NCBI RefSeq assembly: GCF_042678185.1
Contig: NZ_JBHUDQ010000004.1
Source: Ramlibacter ginsenosidimutans
GTDB lineage: Bacteria > Pseudomonadota > Gammaproteobacteria > Burkholderiales > Burkholderiaceae_C
Length of the DNA stretch: 64,000 nt
Strand: one strand, 5' to 3'
Within the stretch, counting starts at the first letter, position 1, and each line of letters starts with the position of its first letter. The position numbers and the translations under genes were made by a program. The notes below the pieces were generated by a model. It was not told where the DNA came from, did not search any database, and saw only the letters and a program-made list of their open reading frames with translations. Of the stretch, positions 9,169 through 17,846 are shown piece after piece.

Positions 9169-9837
9169 ATGGATCTTGACTTCTCGCCCGTGTGGGCCGG
9201 CTGGCCCCAGTTGCTGCACGGCGCGCTGGTCACGGTGGAGATCACCGCCGTCTCGCTGCTGCTCGGTTGCGTGCTGGGACTGTTGATCGGCATCGGCCGG
9301 CTCGACCCGCGGCGGCGCATCGTGTACAGCCTGTGTACGGCCTACGTGGCGGCGATCCGCGGCACCCCGCTGCTGGTGCAGCTGTTCATCTGGTTCTTCG
9401 GCCTGCCGCAGTTCGGCATCATGCTGCCCGCCTTTGCGTGCGGCATGGTGGGCCTGGGCATCTATTCGGCCGCCTACGTGTCGGAAATCGTGCGCGGCGC
9501 GATCCAGTCGGTGGACCGCGGACAGATGGAAGCAGCGCGCTCCATCGGCCTGTCCGCCGGCCAGGCGATGCGCAGCGTGATCCTGCCGCAGGCGATCGTG
9601 CGCATGATCCCGCCGCTCGGCAACGAGTTCATCGCGCTGATCAAGAACTCCGCGCTGGTGTCGCTGCTGACCATCCACGACCTGATGCACGAAGGGCAGA
9701 AGATCATCAGCGTGTCCTACCGCTCGCTCGAGGTGTACCTGGCCATCGCGGTCATCTACTTCATCCTCACCGGCCTGACGACGCTGGCGCTGGGCCGGCT
9801 GGAAGTGCGGCTGCGCGCCGGGGGGATGGTGCAATGA
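9169..9837 (+). CDS. Polar amino acid ABC transporter permease
   Basis: 222 residues of the HisM/GlnP type. Membrane spans are visible near 22-44, 55-75, 88-110 and 185-207. The EAA loop that contacts the ATPase is seen as EAARSIGLSAGQAMRSVILPQA, with the preceding RGTPLLVQLFI and SEIVRGAIQSVDRGQMEA typical of the His/Gln/Arg subgroup. Only one permease gene is present, so it should act as a homodimer. Its stop overlaps the ATPase start (ATGA), indicating translational coupling. Cargo is inferred from the hut context. Confidence 0.92.
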   Translation: MDLDFSPVWAGWPQLLHGALVTVEITAVSLLLGCVLGLLIGIGRLDPRRRIVYSLCTAYVAAIRGTPLLVQLFIWFFGLPQFGIMLPAFACGMVGLGIYSAAYVSEIVRGAIQSVDRGQMEAARSIGLSAGQAMRSVILPQAIVRMIPPLGNEFIALIKNSALVSLLTIHDLMHEGQKIISVSYRSLEVYLAIAVIYFILTGLTTLALGRLEVRLRAGGMVQ

Positions 9838-10610
9838 AGCCGCAGGAAACGGGTGCGTCGCCCATCATCCGCATCCGCGGGCTGCGCAAGTCCTTCGGCG
9901 GCCACAGGGTGCTGGACGGCATCGACTTCGAGGTGCAGCCTTCGCAGGTGGTCGTCGTGATCGGCCCCAGCGGCTCGGGCAAGAGCACGTTCCTGCGCTG
10001 CTGCAACGGGCTGGAGCAGCCCGAGGGCGGCCGCATCGAGATCTGCGGGCAAACGCTGGTGGACGAGGGCCGTCCGCTGGCCGAAGCCGGCCTGAACGCG
10101 CTGCGCCAGGAAGTGGGCATGGTGTTCCAGTCCTTCAACCTGTTCCCGCATCTCTCGGTGCTGCACAACGTGACGCTCGGCCCGCGCAAGCTGCGCAACC
10201 TCTCGCGCGCCGAGGCCGAGACACGGGCCCGCGCGCTGCTGGAGAAGGTGGGCCTCGCGCACAAGGCGGACGCCATGCCTGCCAGCCTGTCGGGCGGCCA
10301 GAAGCAGCGCGTGGCGATCGCCCGCGCGCTGGCGATGGAGCCGCGGGTGATGCTGTTCGACGAGCCGACCTCGGCGCTGGACCCCGAGCTCGTGGGCGAA
10401 GTGCTGCAGGTCATGAAGCTGCTGGCGAGCGAGGGCATGACCATGCTGGTGGTCACCCACGAGATGGGCTTCGCGCGCGAAGTGGCCGACGAGGTGGTCG
10501 TGATGGACGGCGGCGGCATCGTCGAAGCAGGACCGCCGGAAACCATCTTCCGCAACCCGAGCCAGGAGCGCACGCGCAGCTTCCTGCAAGCCGTGCTGTC
10601 CCGCGCATGA
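9834..10610 (+). CDS. Polar amino acid ABC transporter ATPase
   Basis: 258 residues starting at the ATG that overlaps the permease stop. Walker A is GPSGSGKST (44-52), the Q-loop is in GMVFQSFNLFPH (95-106), the signature is LSGGQKQR (152-159), Walker B is VMLFDEPTSALD (172-183) and the switch His is in VVTHEMGF. This is the GlnQ/HisP subgroup. Its stop overlaps the following hutF by four bases, so import and catabolism are made from one transcript. Confidence 0.94.
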   Translation: MKPQETGASPIIRIRGLRKSFGGHRVLDGIDFEVQPSQVVVVIGPSGSGKSTFLRCCNGLEQPEGGRIEICGQTLVDEGRPLAEAGLNALRQEVGMVFQSFNLFPHLSVLHNVTLGPRKLRNLSRAEAETRARALLEKVGLAHKADAMPASLSGGQKQRVAIARALAMEPRVMLFDEPTSALDPELVGEVLQVMKLLASEGMTMLVVTHEMGFAREVADEVVVMDGGGIVEAGPPETIFRNPSQERTRSFLQAVLSRA

Positions 10611-11998
10611 CCCGCTCCCTCTTCGCGGAGCACGTGCTGCTGCCCAACGGGTGGGCGCGTGACGTGCTGCTGGAATGGGATGCGGGCGGCACCTTGCAGG
10701 TCGTGCAGCCGGGCGCGCAACCCGCTGCGGACGTCGAGCGCGCTGCCGGCCCCGTGCTGCCCGGCATGCCCAACCTGCATTCGCATGCGTTCCAGCGCGC
10801 CATCGGCGGCCTGACCGAATACCGCGGCGAAGCGCAGGACAGCTTCTGGAGCTGGCGCACGCTGATGTACCGCTTCGCCTGCGCCATCGCCCCCGACCAG
10901 CTGGAGGCCATCGCCACCGGCCTGTACGTGGAAATGCTCGAGGCCGGCTACACCAGCGTGTGCGAGTTCCACTACCTGCACCACGACGCCGCTGGCCGGC
11001 CGTATGCCGACGACGGCACGCTCTCGTACTGCCTGCTGCGCGCCGCCGAGCGCGCGGGCATCGGCTTCACGCTGCTGCCGGTGCTGTACCAGACGGCCGG
11101 CTTCGGCGGCACTGCGCCACGCGCCGAACAGCGCCGCTTCGTCCGCAGCACCGAGTCCATGCTGCGCCTGCTCGAGCGCCTGCGCCCGGTGTGCGAAGCG
11201 CAAGGCGCGCGGCTCGGCCTGGCGCCGCATTCGCTGCGCGCGGTGCCACCCGACAGCCTGCGCGAGGCGCTCGCGGGGCTCGACGCCCTCGATGCGACTG
11301 CGCCCATTCACATCCACATCGCCGAACAGACCGGCGAGGTGGACGACTGCGTGGCCTGGAGCGGCCAGCGGCCGGTGGAATGGCTGCTCGATCATGCGCC
11401 GGTCGACCGCCGCTGGTGCCTGGTGCATGCCACGCACATGACCTCCGATGAGAGCCGGCGCGCGGCGGGGTCCGGCGCCGTCGCCGGCCTCTGCCCCACC
11501 ACCGAAGCCAATCTCGGCGACGGCATCTTCGATGTGCCGGCCTGGCGCGCCGCCGGCGGCCGCTGGGGAGTGGGCTCCGACAGTCACGCCTGCGTGAACG
11601 CGGCGGAAGAATTGATGATGCTCGAATACACGCAGCGCCTGCATGCGCGCCAGCGCAACGTGATCGCCGGCGAGGCGCAGCGCTGGGTGGCCACCGCCAT
11701 GACCCTGGAATCCGTGGCCGGCGGCGCGCAGGCGAGCGGGCGGCCGGTGGCGGGCCTCGCCGGCGGACAATGCGCCGACCTGGTCGTGCTGGATGGCGCG
11801 CACCCTTTGCTCGCAGGCTTGCCGTCGCCGGATGCGATGCTCGCCACCCACGTGTTCGCGAGCCACCGGCATTCGGCCATCCACTCCGTCTGGGTGGGCG
11901 GCCGCCGGCAGGTGAAGGACGGCCGCCATGCGCTGCACGAAGCGGGCGCGCGCGAAGCCGCGGAGGCCCGGCGCGCGCTGATCCGTGCCCTCGACTGA
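10607..11998 (+). CDS. hutF: Formimidoylglutamate deiminase
   Basis: 463 residues of the amidohydrolase superfamily. HutF converts N-formimino-L-glutamate to N-formyl-L-glutamate plus ammonia, the first half of the two-step Hut branch. Metal ligands are visible as NLHSHAFQR (His58, His60), a later PIHIHIAEQ histidine pair, LVHATHMT and the terminal Asp in WGVGSDSHACVN. SFWSWRTLMYRF after the first metal motif is a HutF hallmark. It is coupled by overlap to the ABC ATPase and followed 20 bp later by hutG, which uses its product. Confidence 0.93.
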   Translation: MTRSLFAEHVLLPNGWARDVLLEWDAGGTLQVVQPGAQPAADVERAAGPVLPGMPNLHSHAFQRAIGGLTEYRGEAQDSFWSWRTLMYRFACAIAPDQLEAIATGLYVEMLEAGYTSVCEFHYLHHDAAGRPYADDGTLSYCLLRAAERAGIGFTLLPVLYQTAGFGGTAPRAEQRRFVRSTESMLRLLERLRPVCEAQGARLGLAPHSLRAVPPDSLREALAGLDALDATAPIHIHIAEQTGEVDDCVAWSGQRPVEWLLDHAPVDRRWCLVHATHMTSDESRRAAGSGAVAGLCPTTEANLGDGIFDVPAWRAAGGRWGVGSDSHACVNAAEELMMLEYTQRLHARQRNVIAGEAQRWVATAMTLESVAGGAQASGRPVAGLAGGQCADLVVLDGAHPLLAGLPSPDAMLATHVFASHRHSAIHSVWVGGRRQVKDGRHALHEAGAREAAEARRALIRALD

Positions 11999-12018
11999 AA
12001 GTTACCGACTTCCCGACC

Positions 12019-12831
12019 ATGCCTGATTCCGCTCCCCCGCCCTTCGTCTTCCATCGCGGCACGCAGCCGCTGCTGCTGTCCATTCCGCACATGGGCACCT
12101 ACGTGCCACCGGCGATCGCGGCCCGGCTCACCGACGAAGCGCGCCACGTGCCGGACACGGACTGGCACCTGGATCGCCTCTACGCCTTCGCGCACGAGCT
12201 CGGCGCTTCAGTGCTGCAGGCCACGCACTCGCGTTACGTCGTCGACCTGAACCGGCCGCCGGACAACGCGAGCCTCTATCCCGGGCAAGCGACCACGAGC
12301 CTGTGCCCGGACCTCACGTTCGACGGCACGCCGGTGTACCGCGATGGCCAAAGCGTGGGCGATGAGGAAATGGCGCAGCGTCGCGACACGTGGTGGCGTC
12401 CGTACCACGAGCAGCTGCGCCGCGAGCTCGATCGCATCCGCGCGCAGCACGGCGTGGCCATGCTGTGGGACGCGCACTCGATCCGCTCGGTGCTGCCGCG
12501 GTTCTTCGAAGGCAAGCTGCCCGACCTGAACATCGGCACCGCCCAGGGCACCAGCTGCGCACCGGAGCTGGAACGGCGCATCCGCGACATCGCGGCGGCG
12601 GCGCCGGGCCACACCTCGGTCCTCAATGGCCGCTACACGGGCGGCTACATCACGCGCCATTACGGCCGCCCCGCCGAAGGCTTCCACGCGGTGCAGCTCG
12701 AGATGACGCAATGCAGCTACATGGAAGAGCGCTTGCCGTTCGACTACGTGCCCGCGAAGGCGGACGCCATCCTGCCTTGCCTGCGGCGGATGCTGGAGGC
12801 GATGGTGGAGTTCGCAAGCCGTCGGGCCTGA
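12019..12831 (+). CDS. hutG: N-formylglutamate deformylase
   Basis: 270 residues from MPDSAPPPFVFH. HutG hydrolyses N-formylglutamate to glutamate and formate, completing the branch started by HutF. Family motifs are LLSIPHMGTYVP, DTDWHLDRLYAF, SRYVVDLNRPP with LYPGQ, LWDAHSIRS and QLEMTQCSYMEE. The early His and Asp residues are the expected zinc ligands. Readable frame upstream overlaps hutF and has no family homology, so I use this start. A 6-bp stem hairpin (GCCGTC/GACGGC, 12818-12835) spans the stop codon but lacks a T run. hutH, hutU and hutI are not in the window. Confidence 0.93.
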   Translation: MPDSAPPPFVFHRGTQPLLLSIPHMGTYVPPAIAARLTDEARHVPDTDWHLDRLYAFAHELGASVLQATHSRYVVDLNRPPDNASLYPGQATTSLCPDLTFDGTPVYRDGQSVGDEEMAQRRDTWWRPYHEQLRRELDRIRAQHGVAMLWDAHSIRSVLPRFFEGKLPDLNIGTAQGTSCAPELERRIRDIAAAAPGHTSVLNGRYTGGYITRHYGRPAEGFHAVQLEMTQCSYMEERLPFDYVPAKADAILPCLRRMLEAMVEFASRRA

Positions 12832-12958
12832 CGGCAGCGCGGGCGTCGCAGGCGAGTGCCTGCAAGCCAGCCTGTGGACCGCTGGCGCCGGAGCATGCCC
12901 GGCACAGACGGGACAGACGGGACAGGTAGACTGAATGGAGCGCTTCCCGTGTTGCCCC

Positions 12959-13363
12959 ATGTCTCACTCCTCGCCCAGCTCCTGGAGCCCCGCTCCGCTC
13001 TCCGAACAGTCGATCGTCGTCCGCTTCGTACGACATCGGGATTGCCTGGAAGCGGTGATGCACGGCTTCGTGAACGCAGTGGCCTGTGCGGCCGCCCTGC
13101 ACGAGATCGCCGTCGAGGTGCACAGGACCCATGCGAAGCGTTTGCTGATCGACACCGGCCCGGTGATTGGCCAGCTCACGAAGAGCGAACATGCCACCGT
13201 CGGCGAACAGGTGGCGGCGCTCTTCCCCGGCATCCGCGTTGCCGCGATCGCGCCTGTCGGCCGTCCGGTGGGTGAAATCGCACCTGCTGCGCGCAGCAAG
13301 GGGGCCGACTACCTCGGGTTCGGCACGCGTGCCGAGGCGCTGGCCTGGTTGCTTGCCGACTAG
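12959..13363 (+). CDS. Small hypothetical protein
   Basis: 134 residues from MSHSSPSSW, with an in-frame alternative eight codons earlier. The body has alternating strands and helices (IVVRFVRHRDCLEAVMHGFV, then KRLLIDTGPVIGQL, then IRVAAIAPVGRPVGEI) and ends GFGTRAEALAWLLAD, which loosely recalls STAS/SpoIIAA-like proteins; I do not claim membership. It stands alone between hutG and an aldo/keto reductase. Directly upstream is a short tandem repeat of ACGGGACAG (about 12908-12926). Confidence 0.5.
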   Translation: MSHSSPSSWSPAPLSEQSIVVRFVRHRDCLEAVMHGFVNAVACAAALHEIAVEVHRTHAKRLLIDTGPVIGQLTKSEHATVGEQVAALFPGIRVAAIAPVGRPVGEIAPAARSKGADYLGFGTRAEALAWLLAD

Positions 13364-13435
13364 CTCTGCCTGCTGGAAGCGCAAGGGCGTGATCGTGCTG
13401 GACTCCCGGATGGCCGGTTGCGACACAATGGGCGC

Positions 13436-14428
13436 ATGCAACACGTTCGATTTGGCTGCACCGGCCTGAAGGTGTCCCGTCTGTGCCTCGGCACGATGAC
13501 GTTCGGCCTGCAGTGCGACGAGGAAACCTCCCGCGCGATCATGGATCGCGCGTTTGACGCAGGCATCGACTTCTTCGACACGGCGGACGTCTACCCCCTG
13601 GGCGGCGGGGTGGAAATCGCCGGCCGCACGGAGGAAGTGATCGGCCGCTGGATGCAGGGGCGCCGCCACAGCCTGGTGATCGCCACCAAGGCGGCCGGGC
13701 GCACCGGCACCCGGGCCTGGGACGAAGGCAATTCACGCAAGCACCTCCTGGACGCGATCGACGCGTCCCTCAAGCGGCTGGGCACCGACTACGTGGATCT
13801 CTACCAGCTGCATTGGGACGATGCCAACACCCCGCTGGACGAATCGCTGGAGGCCCTGGACGTCATCGTGCGTTCCGGACGCGCGCGTCACGTGGGCGTG
13901 TCGAACTTCGTGGCCTGGCGGCTGGCGAAGATGCTCGGTCGCGCGGACTTGCTGCGCGTGGCCAGGCCCGTCTCGGTCCAGCCGCGCTACAGCCTGCTGT
14001 TCCGGCAGTTCGAGCGCGACCTGTTGCCGCTCGCGCAGGAGGAAGGGCTTGCGGTCATTCCCTACAACCCGCTCGCAGGCGGCATGCTGACCGGCAAGTA
14101 CAAGGTGGGCATGCAGCCGCAGGAGGGAACGCGGTTCACCCTGGGCAACGCAGGGGCCAGGTACCAGGAACGCTACTGGCATGAGCGCGAGCTGTCTGTA
14201 TCGACGACCTTCGCGCAGGTCGCGCAGCAGCATGGTGTCGTGCCGGCGCAGGCCGCGATCGCGTGGGTCCTGGCGAACCCGGCGATCACCAGCGTCATCA
14301 TCGGTGCGAGCAAGGCCGCGCAGCTCGCCGACAGCGTCGCCGCTGCAGACCTGGCGCTGGCGCCGGAGCTCGCTGCACGGCTCGAAGAGCTGACGCGCGA
14401 GTTCCGCTATGGAGATGCGGTGCGGTGA
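13436..14428 (+). CDS. Aldo/keto reductase
   Basis: 330 residues starting at MQHVRFGCTGLKVSRL. The fold is an NADPH-dependent TIM barrel. Catalytic residues are visible: Asp and Tyr in FFDTADVYPLGG, Lys in LVIATKAAG and His in LYQLHWDD. The C-terminal NADP-binding block is NPAITSVIIGASKAAQL. The substrate is unknown; this subgroup (YajO/Gfo-like) acts on varied aldehydes. An in-frame ATG 18 bp upstream is less likely. It is probably monocistronic and faces an IclR gene convergently. Confidence 0.9.
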   Translation: MQHVRFGCTGLKVSRLCLGTMTFGLQCDEETSRAIMDRAFDAGIDFFDTADVYPLGGGVEIAGRTEEVIGRWMQGRRHSLVIATKAAGRTGTRAWDEGNSRKHLLDAIDASLKRLGTDYVDLYQLHWDDANTPLDESLEALDVIVRSGRARHVGVSNFVAWRLAKMLGRADLLRVARPVSVQPRYSLLFRQFERDLLPLAQEEGLAVIPYNPLAGGMLTGKYKVGMQPQEGTRFTLGNAGARYQERYWHERELSVSTTFAQVAQQHGVVPAQAAIAWVLANPAITSVIIGASKAAQLADSVAAADLALAPELAARLEELTREFRYGDAVR

Positions 14429-14496
14429 GCGCGCGAGCGCAGGATCTCGCCGACTGCCTGCCATGCCGGCAGCAGGTCACATGCAAGCAGCCCTGA

Positions 14497-15312
14497 CTAA
14501 AGCACGTCTGCCGCCGACACGGACGGTGTCTCGGCAATGCGCGCGGAAATCGCCGCGCACGCGTCCAGCAACGGCCGCACGTAGGCCTCCTGAGGCTCAC
14601 CCTTCTGGCGGAACAGGAGGGTGCTCACGCTGATTGCGGCGACCGGCATTCCGCGTTCTCCGCGGATGACCGCGCCGTAACAGCAGATGCCCGCCTCGTT
14701 CTCCTCGTTGTCCACCGACCAGCCGCGCTGCCGGGTGCGCGCCAGTTCCTCGCGCAGTGCAGGCAGCTCCACCAAGGTGTTCGGCATGTAGCGCGTGAGC
14801 TGCAGGTTGGCGAGCAGCGGCTCGAGGTGTTGCGCATCGAGCGCAGCGAGGTAGGCCTTGCCGACAGCCGTCGCATGCAGCGACACGCTGGTGCCGATGC
14901 GCGACGCCATGCGCACTGCGCTCGGGCTTTCCAGCTTCTCGATGTAGACCATCGATCCCGCGTTGGGCACGGCGAGGTGCACCGTCTCGCCAGTCAGATC
15001 GCGCAGCCGCTTCAGTTCGTCGACAGCCGCGAGCCGCAGTTCCGAGCGGCCCCAGCTGCGCGCTGCGAGCTGCATCAGGCGCGGCCCGAGCGCCAGTCCG
15101 CCATTTCGCGCCTCCAGCAGCATCCCTTCGGCGACCAGGGCAGCGACGATCCGGTGCACCGTCGGCCGCGGATATCCGCTTGCACGCACCAGGGCCGCCA
15201 CGCTGGCAGGCTCGCCTCCCTCGGGCCAGTCGGCGACCAGCTGCAGGACGTGCATGAATTTGCCGAATGCAGCGGTGCCGGCGACGGCGGCCGGTGGGGA
15301 CGGGGAGGACAT
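14497..15312 (-). CDS. IclR-family transcriptional regulator
   Basis: 271 residues from MSSPSPPAAVAG. The winged helix spans about 18-80 (ASVAALVRASGYPRPTVHRI, then LVAEGML). The effector domain shows YIEKLESPSAVRMASRIG, SLHATAVGKAYLAAL and WSVDNEENEAGICCYGAVI. It is the last gene of a four-gene minus-strand set (cupin, Bug protein, SDR, IclR) and likely controls it. A candidate operator lies before the cupin gene at 17742-17763. Confidence 0.88.
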   Translation of the reverse strand: MSSPSPPAAVAGTAAFGKFMHVLQLVADWPEGGEPASVAALVRASGYPRPTVHRIVAALVAEGMLLEARNGGLALGPRLMQLAARSWGRSELRLAAVDELKRLRDLTGETVHLAVPNAGSMVYIEKLESPSAVRMASRIGTSVSLHATAVGKAYLAALDAQHLEPLLANLQLTRYMPNTLVELPALREELARTRQRGWSVDNEENEAGICCYGAVIRGERGMPVAAISVSTLLFRQKGEPQEAYVRPLLDACAAISARIAETPSVSAADVL

Positions 15313-15386
15313 GAAGGTGAGAGGGTGCGACCCGCAGGAGAAGCGGGTGGCCATTATCGGGGTGGCTGCTCCCGCATCCGGAGGGC

Positions 15387-16106
15387 TCAGCTCACCATGT
15401 AGCCGCCGTCCACGGGCAGGATCACGCCAGTGATGAACGCAGCGGCCGGCGTGCAGAGGAAGACCGCCGCGCGTGCGACGTCCTCGGGCGTCCCCCAACG
15501 CGCCATGGGCGTGCGGGCGAGGATGGGCCCGGAGCGCGCAGGGTCCTCCTGCAGCGCGCGCGTCAGCGGCGTCGCGATCCAGCCGGGGGCAATCGCGTTC
15601 ACGCGAATGCCATCGGCCGCGTAGGCGATCGCCAGCGACTTCGTGAGCTGGCCGACGCCGCCCTTGCTGGCGGCGTAGCCAGGCACCAGTCCGCCGCCGA
15701 AGAAGGTCAGCATGGAAGCCGTGTTGACGATGCAGCCACGACGCGCCTTGAGGCGATCGCGCGTCGCGGAGCACACGCGCATCGTGCCGGTGAGGTTCAC
15801 CTCCAGCACGCGGGCGAATACTTCGGGGTCGTGCTCGGCGCCGCGCTGGATGATGCCGGCGCAGTTGAACACGATGTCCAGGTCCCCTACGTCGGCCAGC
15901 GCGGCGGTCAGGCTCGCCGCGGAAGTCACGTCGGCCTGCCTGACCTCCACCGCATCGTGCAGCGTGCCATCGCCGGCACCGAGCCCGAGTGCCGTCACCC
16001 CGGCCCCAAGGGCCGCCAGGTGATTGGCGATGGTCGCGCCTATGCCCTGGGTCGCCCCGGCGACGATGGCTCGCTTGCCTGCGAACAGGCCGCTCTGGTA
16101 CGTCAT
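15387..16106 (-). CDS. SDR-family oxidoreductase
   Basis: 239 residues from MTYQSGLFAG. A classical short-chain dehydrogenase: cofactor loop GATQGIGATI (17-26), NCAGIIQRG, catalytic Ser in NTASMLTFFGG and the YAASKGG active site Tyr/Lys, then DGIRVNAIAPGWI and a C-terminal TGVILPVDGGYMVS. An acidic or polar residue after strand 2 is not obvious, so NAD versus NADP is open. It starts 10 bp after the Bug gene stop and is probably cotranscribed with it. It may oxidise an intermediate of the acid taken up by this operon. Confidence 0.9.
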   Translation of the reverse strand: MTYQSGLFAGKRAIVAGATQGIGATIANHLAALGAGVTALGLGAGDGTLHDAVEVRQADVTSAASLTAALADVGDLDIVFNCAGIIQRGAEHDPEVFARVLEVNLTGTMRVCSATRDRLKARRGCIVNTASMLTFFGGGLVPGYAASKGGVGQLTKSLAIAYAADGIRVNAIAPGWIATPLTRALQEDPARSGPILARTPMARWGTPEDVARAAVFLCTPAAAFITGVILPVDGGYMVS

Positions 16107-16116
16107 CGCCGCTCTC

Positions 16117-17088
16117 TCAGTTCGCCTTGATGCCCAGCTTCTCGACCAGGGCCTTGAAGGACGCGTTGTCCTTCGCGATGGCAGCCTTGAAGGCCACATC
16201 GTCGGCAAACGCGTAACCCAGGTTCTGCTTGTCCAGCATCTCGCGGAAGGCCGGCTCGTTGCCCGCTTCCTGCGCCACCTTCTTGAGGTACGCGATCACC
16301 TCCGGCGGGGTGTTCTTCGGCGCGGCCAGTCCGCGCCAGGTGCCGATGGACAGGTCGATGTTGCGCTCCTTCAGCGTGGGCACCTTCTCGAAGTTCTTCA
16401 CGCGCTGGTCGGCCATCACGGCAAGCATCTTCAGCTTGCCGGCCTGCACATAGGTCGCCACTTCGGCGGGACTCACGGTGGCCGCGTCGATGTGTCCGCC
16501 GAGCAGGGCCAATACCGCCGGCGCGGCACCCTGGAAGGGCACGTGGCTGAATTTCGTCCCGGTCTTCTCCTCCAGCGCCGCCGCGGCGAGGTGCCAGATC
16601 GAGCCGGGGCCGGCGTTGCCCACGCCCAGCTTGCCGGGCTCCTTGCGCGCGGCGGCGAGGAATTCCTCCACCGTGTTCCACGGCGCGTCGCCGCGCACGG
16701 TGATCGCCGACGGATCGGCATTCAGGCGCGCGATCGGCTGCAGGTCGCTGGGGCTGAACTTCGCGACGCCGAGGTGCGGCAGGATCGCCATCTCCACGGT
16801 CACCACCGCGAGGCGGTAGCCGTCGGGCTTCGAATTGATCACGTCCTGCCAGCCGACGGCGCCGCTCGCACCGGCCTTGTTCAAGACGACGATGGGCTGG
16901 GGCATGTGCTTGCGGGCGGCCTCGGCGAACGAGCGCGCCAGCGCGTCGGTGCCGCCGCCGGCCTGGAAGGGCACGACGAGTTCGACCGGGTGGCTGGGAT
17001 AAGCGGACTGCGCCTGCGCGGCGCCGATGCCGAGCGCGAGCAGCGCGCCGAATGCGGCCATGCCGCGACGGGTGATTCGAATGGACAT
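16117..17088 (-). CDS. Bug-type tripartite tricarboxylate transporter binding protein
   Basis: 323 residues with a signal peptide (MSIRITRRGMAAFGALLALG, cleavage near AQA/QS). The family core is clear: YPSHPVELVVPFQAGGGTDAL, VVLNKAGASGAVGWQDVI, PDGYRLAVVTVEM, then FSHVPFQGAAPAVLALLGGH. Bug proteins bind carboxylates or similar small molecules in the periplasm and usually need TctA/TctB membrane proteins, which are absent here. Genetic context (cupin dioxygenase-like upstream, SDR and IclR downstream) suggests an aromatic or keto acid, but the ligand is not readable. Confidence 0.9.
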   Translation of the reverse strand: MSIRITRRGMAAFGALLALGIGAAQAQSAYPSHPVELVVPFQAGGGTDALARSFAEAARKHMPQPIVVLNKAGASGAVGWQDVINSKPDGYRLAVVTVEMAILPHLGVAKFSPSDLQPIARLNADPSAITVRGDAPWNTVEEFLAAARKEPGKLGVGNAGPGSIWHLAAAALEEKTGTKFSHVPFQGAAPAVLALLGGHIDAATVSPAEVATYVQAGKLKMLAVMADQRVKNFEKVPTLKERNIDLSIGTWRGLAAPKNTPPEVIAYLKKVAQEAGNEPAFREMLDKQNLGYAFADDVAFKAAIAKDNASFKALVEKLGIKAN

Positions 17089-17195
17089 GTTGTCTCCTCT
17101 GGGGTGTTTGGGGGAATCTGTGATCGCGCAGCACTGCGGACAGGCGCGGGAGCGCCGTGACGATGGCGATGCGCCCGGCGAAGCCGGGACGCGGG

Positions 17196-17741
17196 TCAGC
17201 GGATGAACTGCTTGACGAAGTCTTCGCCGAGGCCCACTTCCTTGAAGTGGCGGCGGCACATGTCGATCTTCGTGAACACGTCCTCGTAGCCCATGCCCTT
17301 GCCCCAGGGGTCGGTGTAGTACATGACACCGTTCACCTGGAAGTACGTGATCATCTCCTCGACGTCCTCGGGCACGTACAAGGTGTGCGTCTCACCCGGA
17401 GGCTCGAAGACGTAGCTGCCCTCGGTCGCCTCCCAGTCGTGCTCCAGGTACTTCCAGCGGCCCTTCAGCACGAAGCCATGGACCGCCTGCGGGTGACGGT
17501 GGCGGCTCAGGACCCCCGACTTGCGCACCTTCAGCAGGTTCATCCAGTAGCCCTGGCTGGCATTGAGGCACAACGGGCGGAACCACACGTTCTCCGCCTG
17601 CGGCACCCACAGGCGTTCATCGGTCGGGATCGCGTGCGGCACGACGATCTCGGGCAGCGCCTCCGGCGGATTGGGGTACTGGTAGGGCTGCAGCGGGTCG
17701 GTGTCAGGGCGATCTACGGGCATTTGCTTTGGCTCGTCCAT
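17196..17741 (-). CDS. Cupin protein, 2,4'-dihydroxyacetophenone dioxygenase-like
   Basis: 181 residues. The cupin metal site is visible as SRHRHPQAVHGFVLKGRW with HxH and a later His, and a second motif PPGETHTLYV. The family named after 2,4'-dihydroxyacetophenone dioxygenase cleaves an aromatic side chain C-C bond with a mononuclear iron; many homologues have other or unknown substrates, so I keep the function at family level. It is the first gene of a unit running to the IclR gene. A palindromic element adjoins the start codon. Confidence 0.8.
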   Translation of the reverse strand: MDEPKQMPVDRPDTDPLQPYQYPNPPEALPEIVVPHAIPTDERLWVPQAENVWFRPLCLNASQGYWMNLLKVRKSGVLSRHRHPQAVHGFVLKGRWKYLEHDWEATEGSYVFEPPGETHTLYVPEDVEEMITYFQVNGVMYYTDPWGKGMGYEDVFTKIDMCRRHFKEVGLGEDFVKQFIR

Positions 17742-17763
17742 AATGTGGACGCATGTCCATATT
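17742..17763 (-). promoter_or_regulatory. Imperfect palindrome at the cupin start, candidate operator
   Basis: AATGTGGAC-GCAT-GTCCATATT pairs at 8 of 9 positions and directly abuts the cupin ATG; a TGATCGATCA palindrome follows at 17765-17774. A repressor bound here would block transcription or initiation. The IclR at 14497 is the obvious candidate. Confidence 0.45.
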
Positions 17764-17846
17764 GTGATCGATCAAGGTTCGTTCGCGTTTCAGGGGAAAC
17801 CCGATGGCCTTCCAGTTGGGTGAGCTCGATAGCGGTTCGCTTCGGC

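Noticed and set aside
8395..9834. 479-codon open frame antisense to the transporter genes
   Set aside because: His/Asp/Gln-rich mirror frame of the SBP and permease genes.
9767..11938. 723-codon open frame antisense to the ABC ATPase and hutF
   Set aside because: Overlaps two clear genes and has no recognisable motif.
12908..12926. Short ACGGGACAG tandem repeat as a possible CRISPR or phase-variable tract
   Set aside because: Only two units, no spacers, outside a coding start; probably chance.
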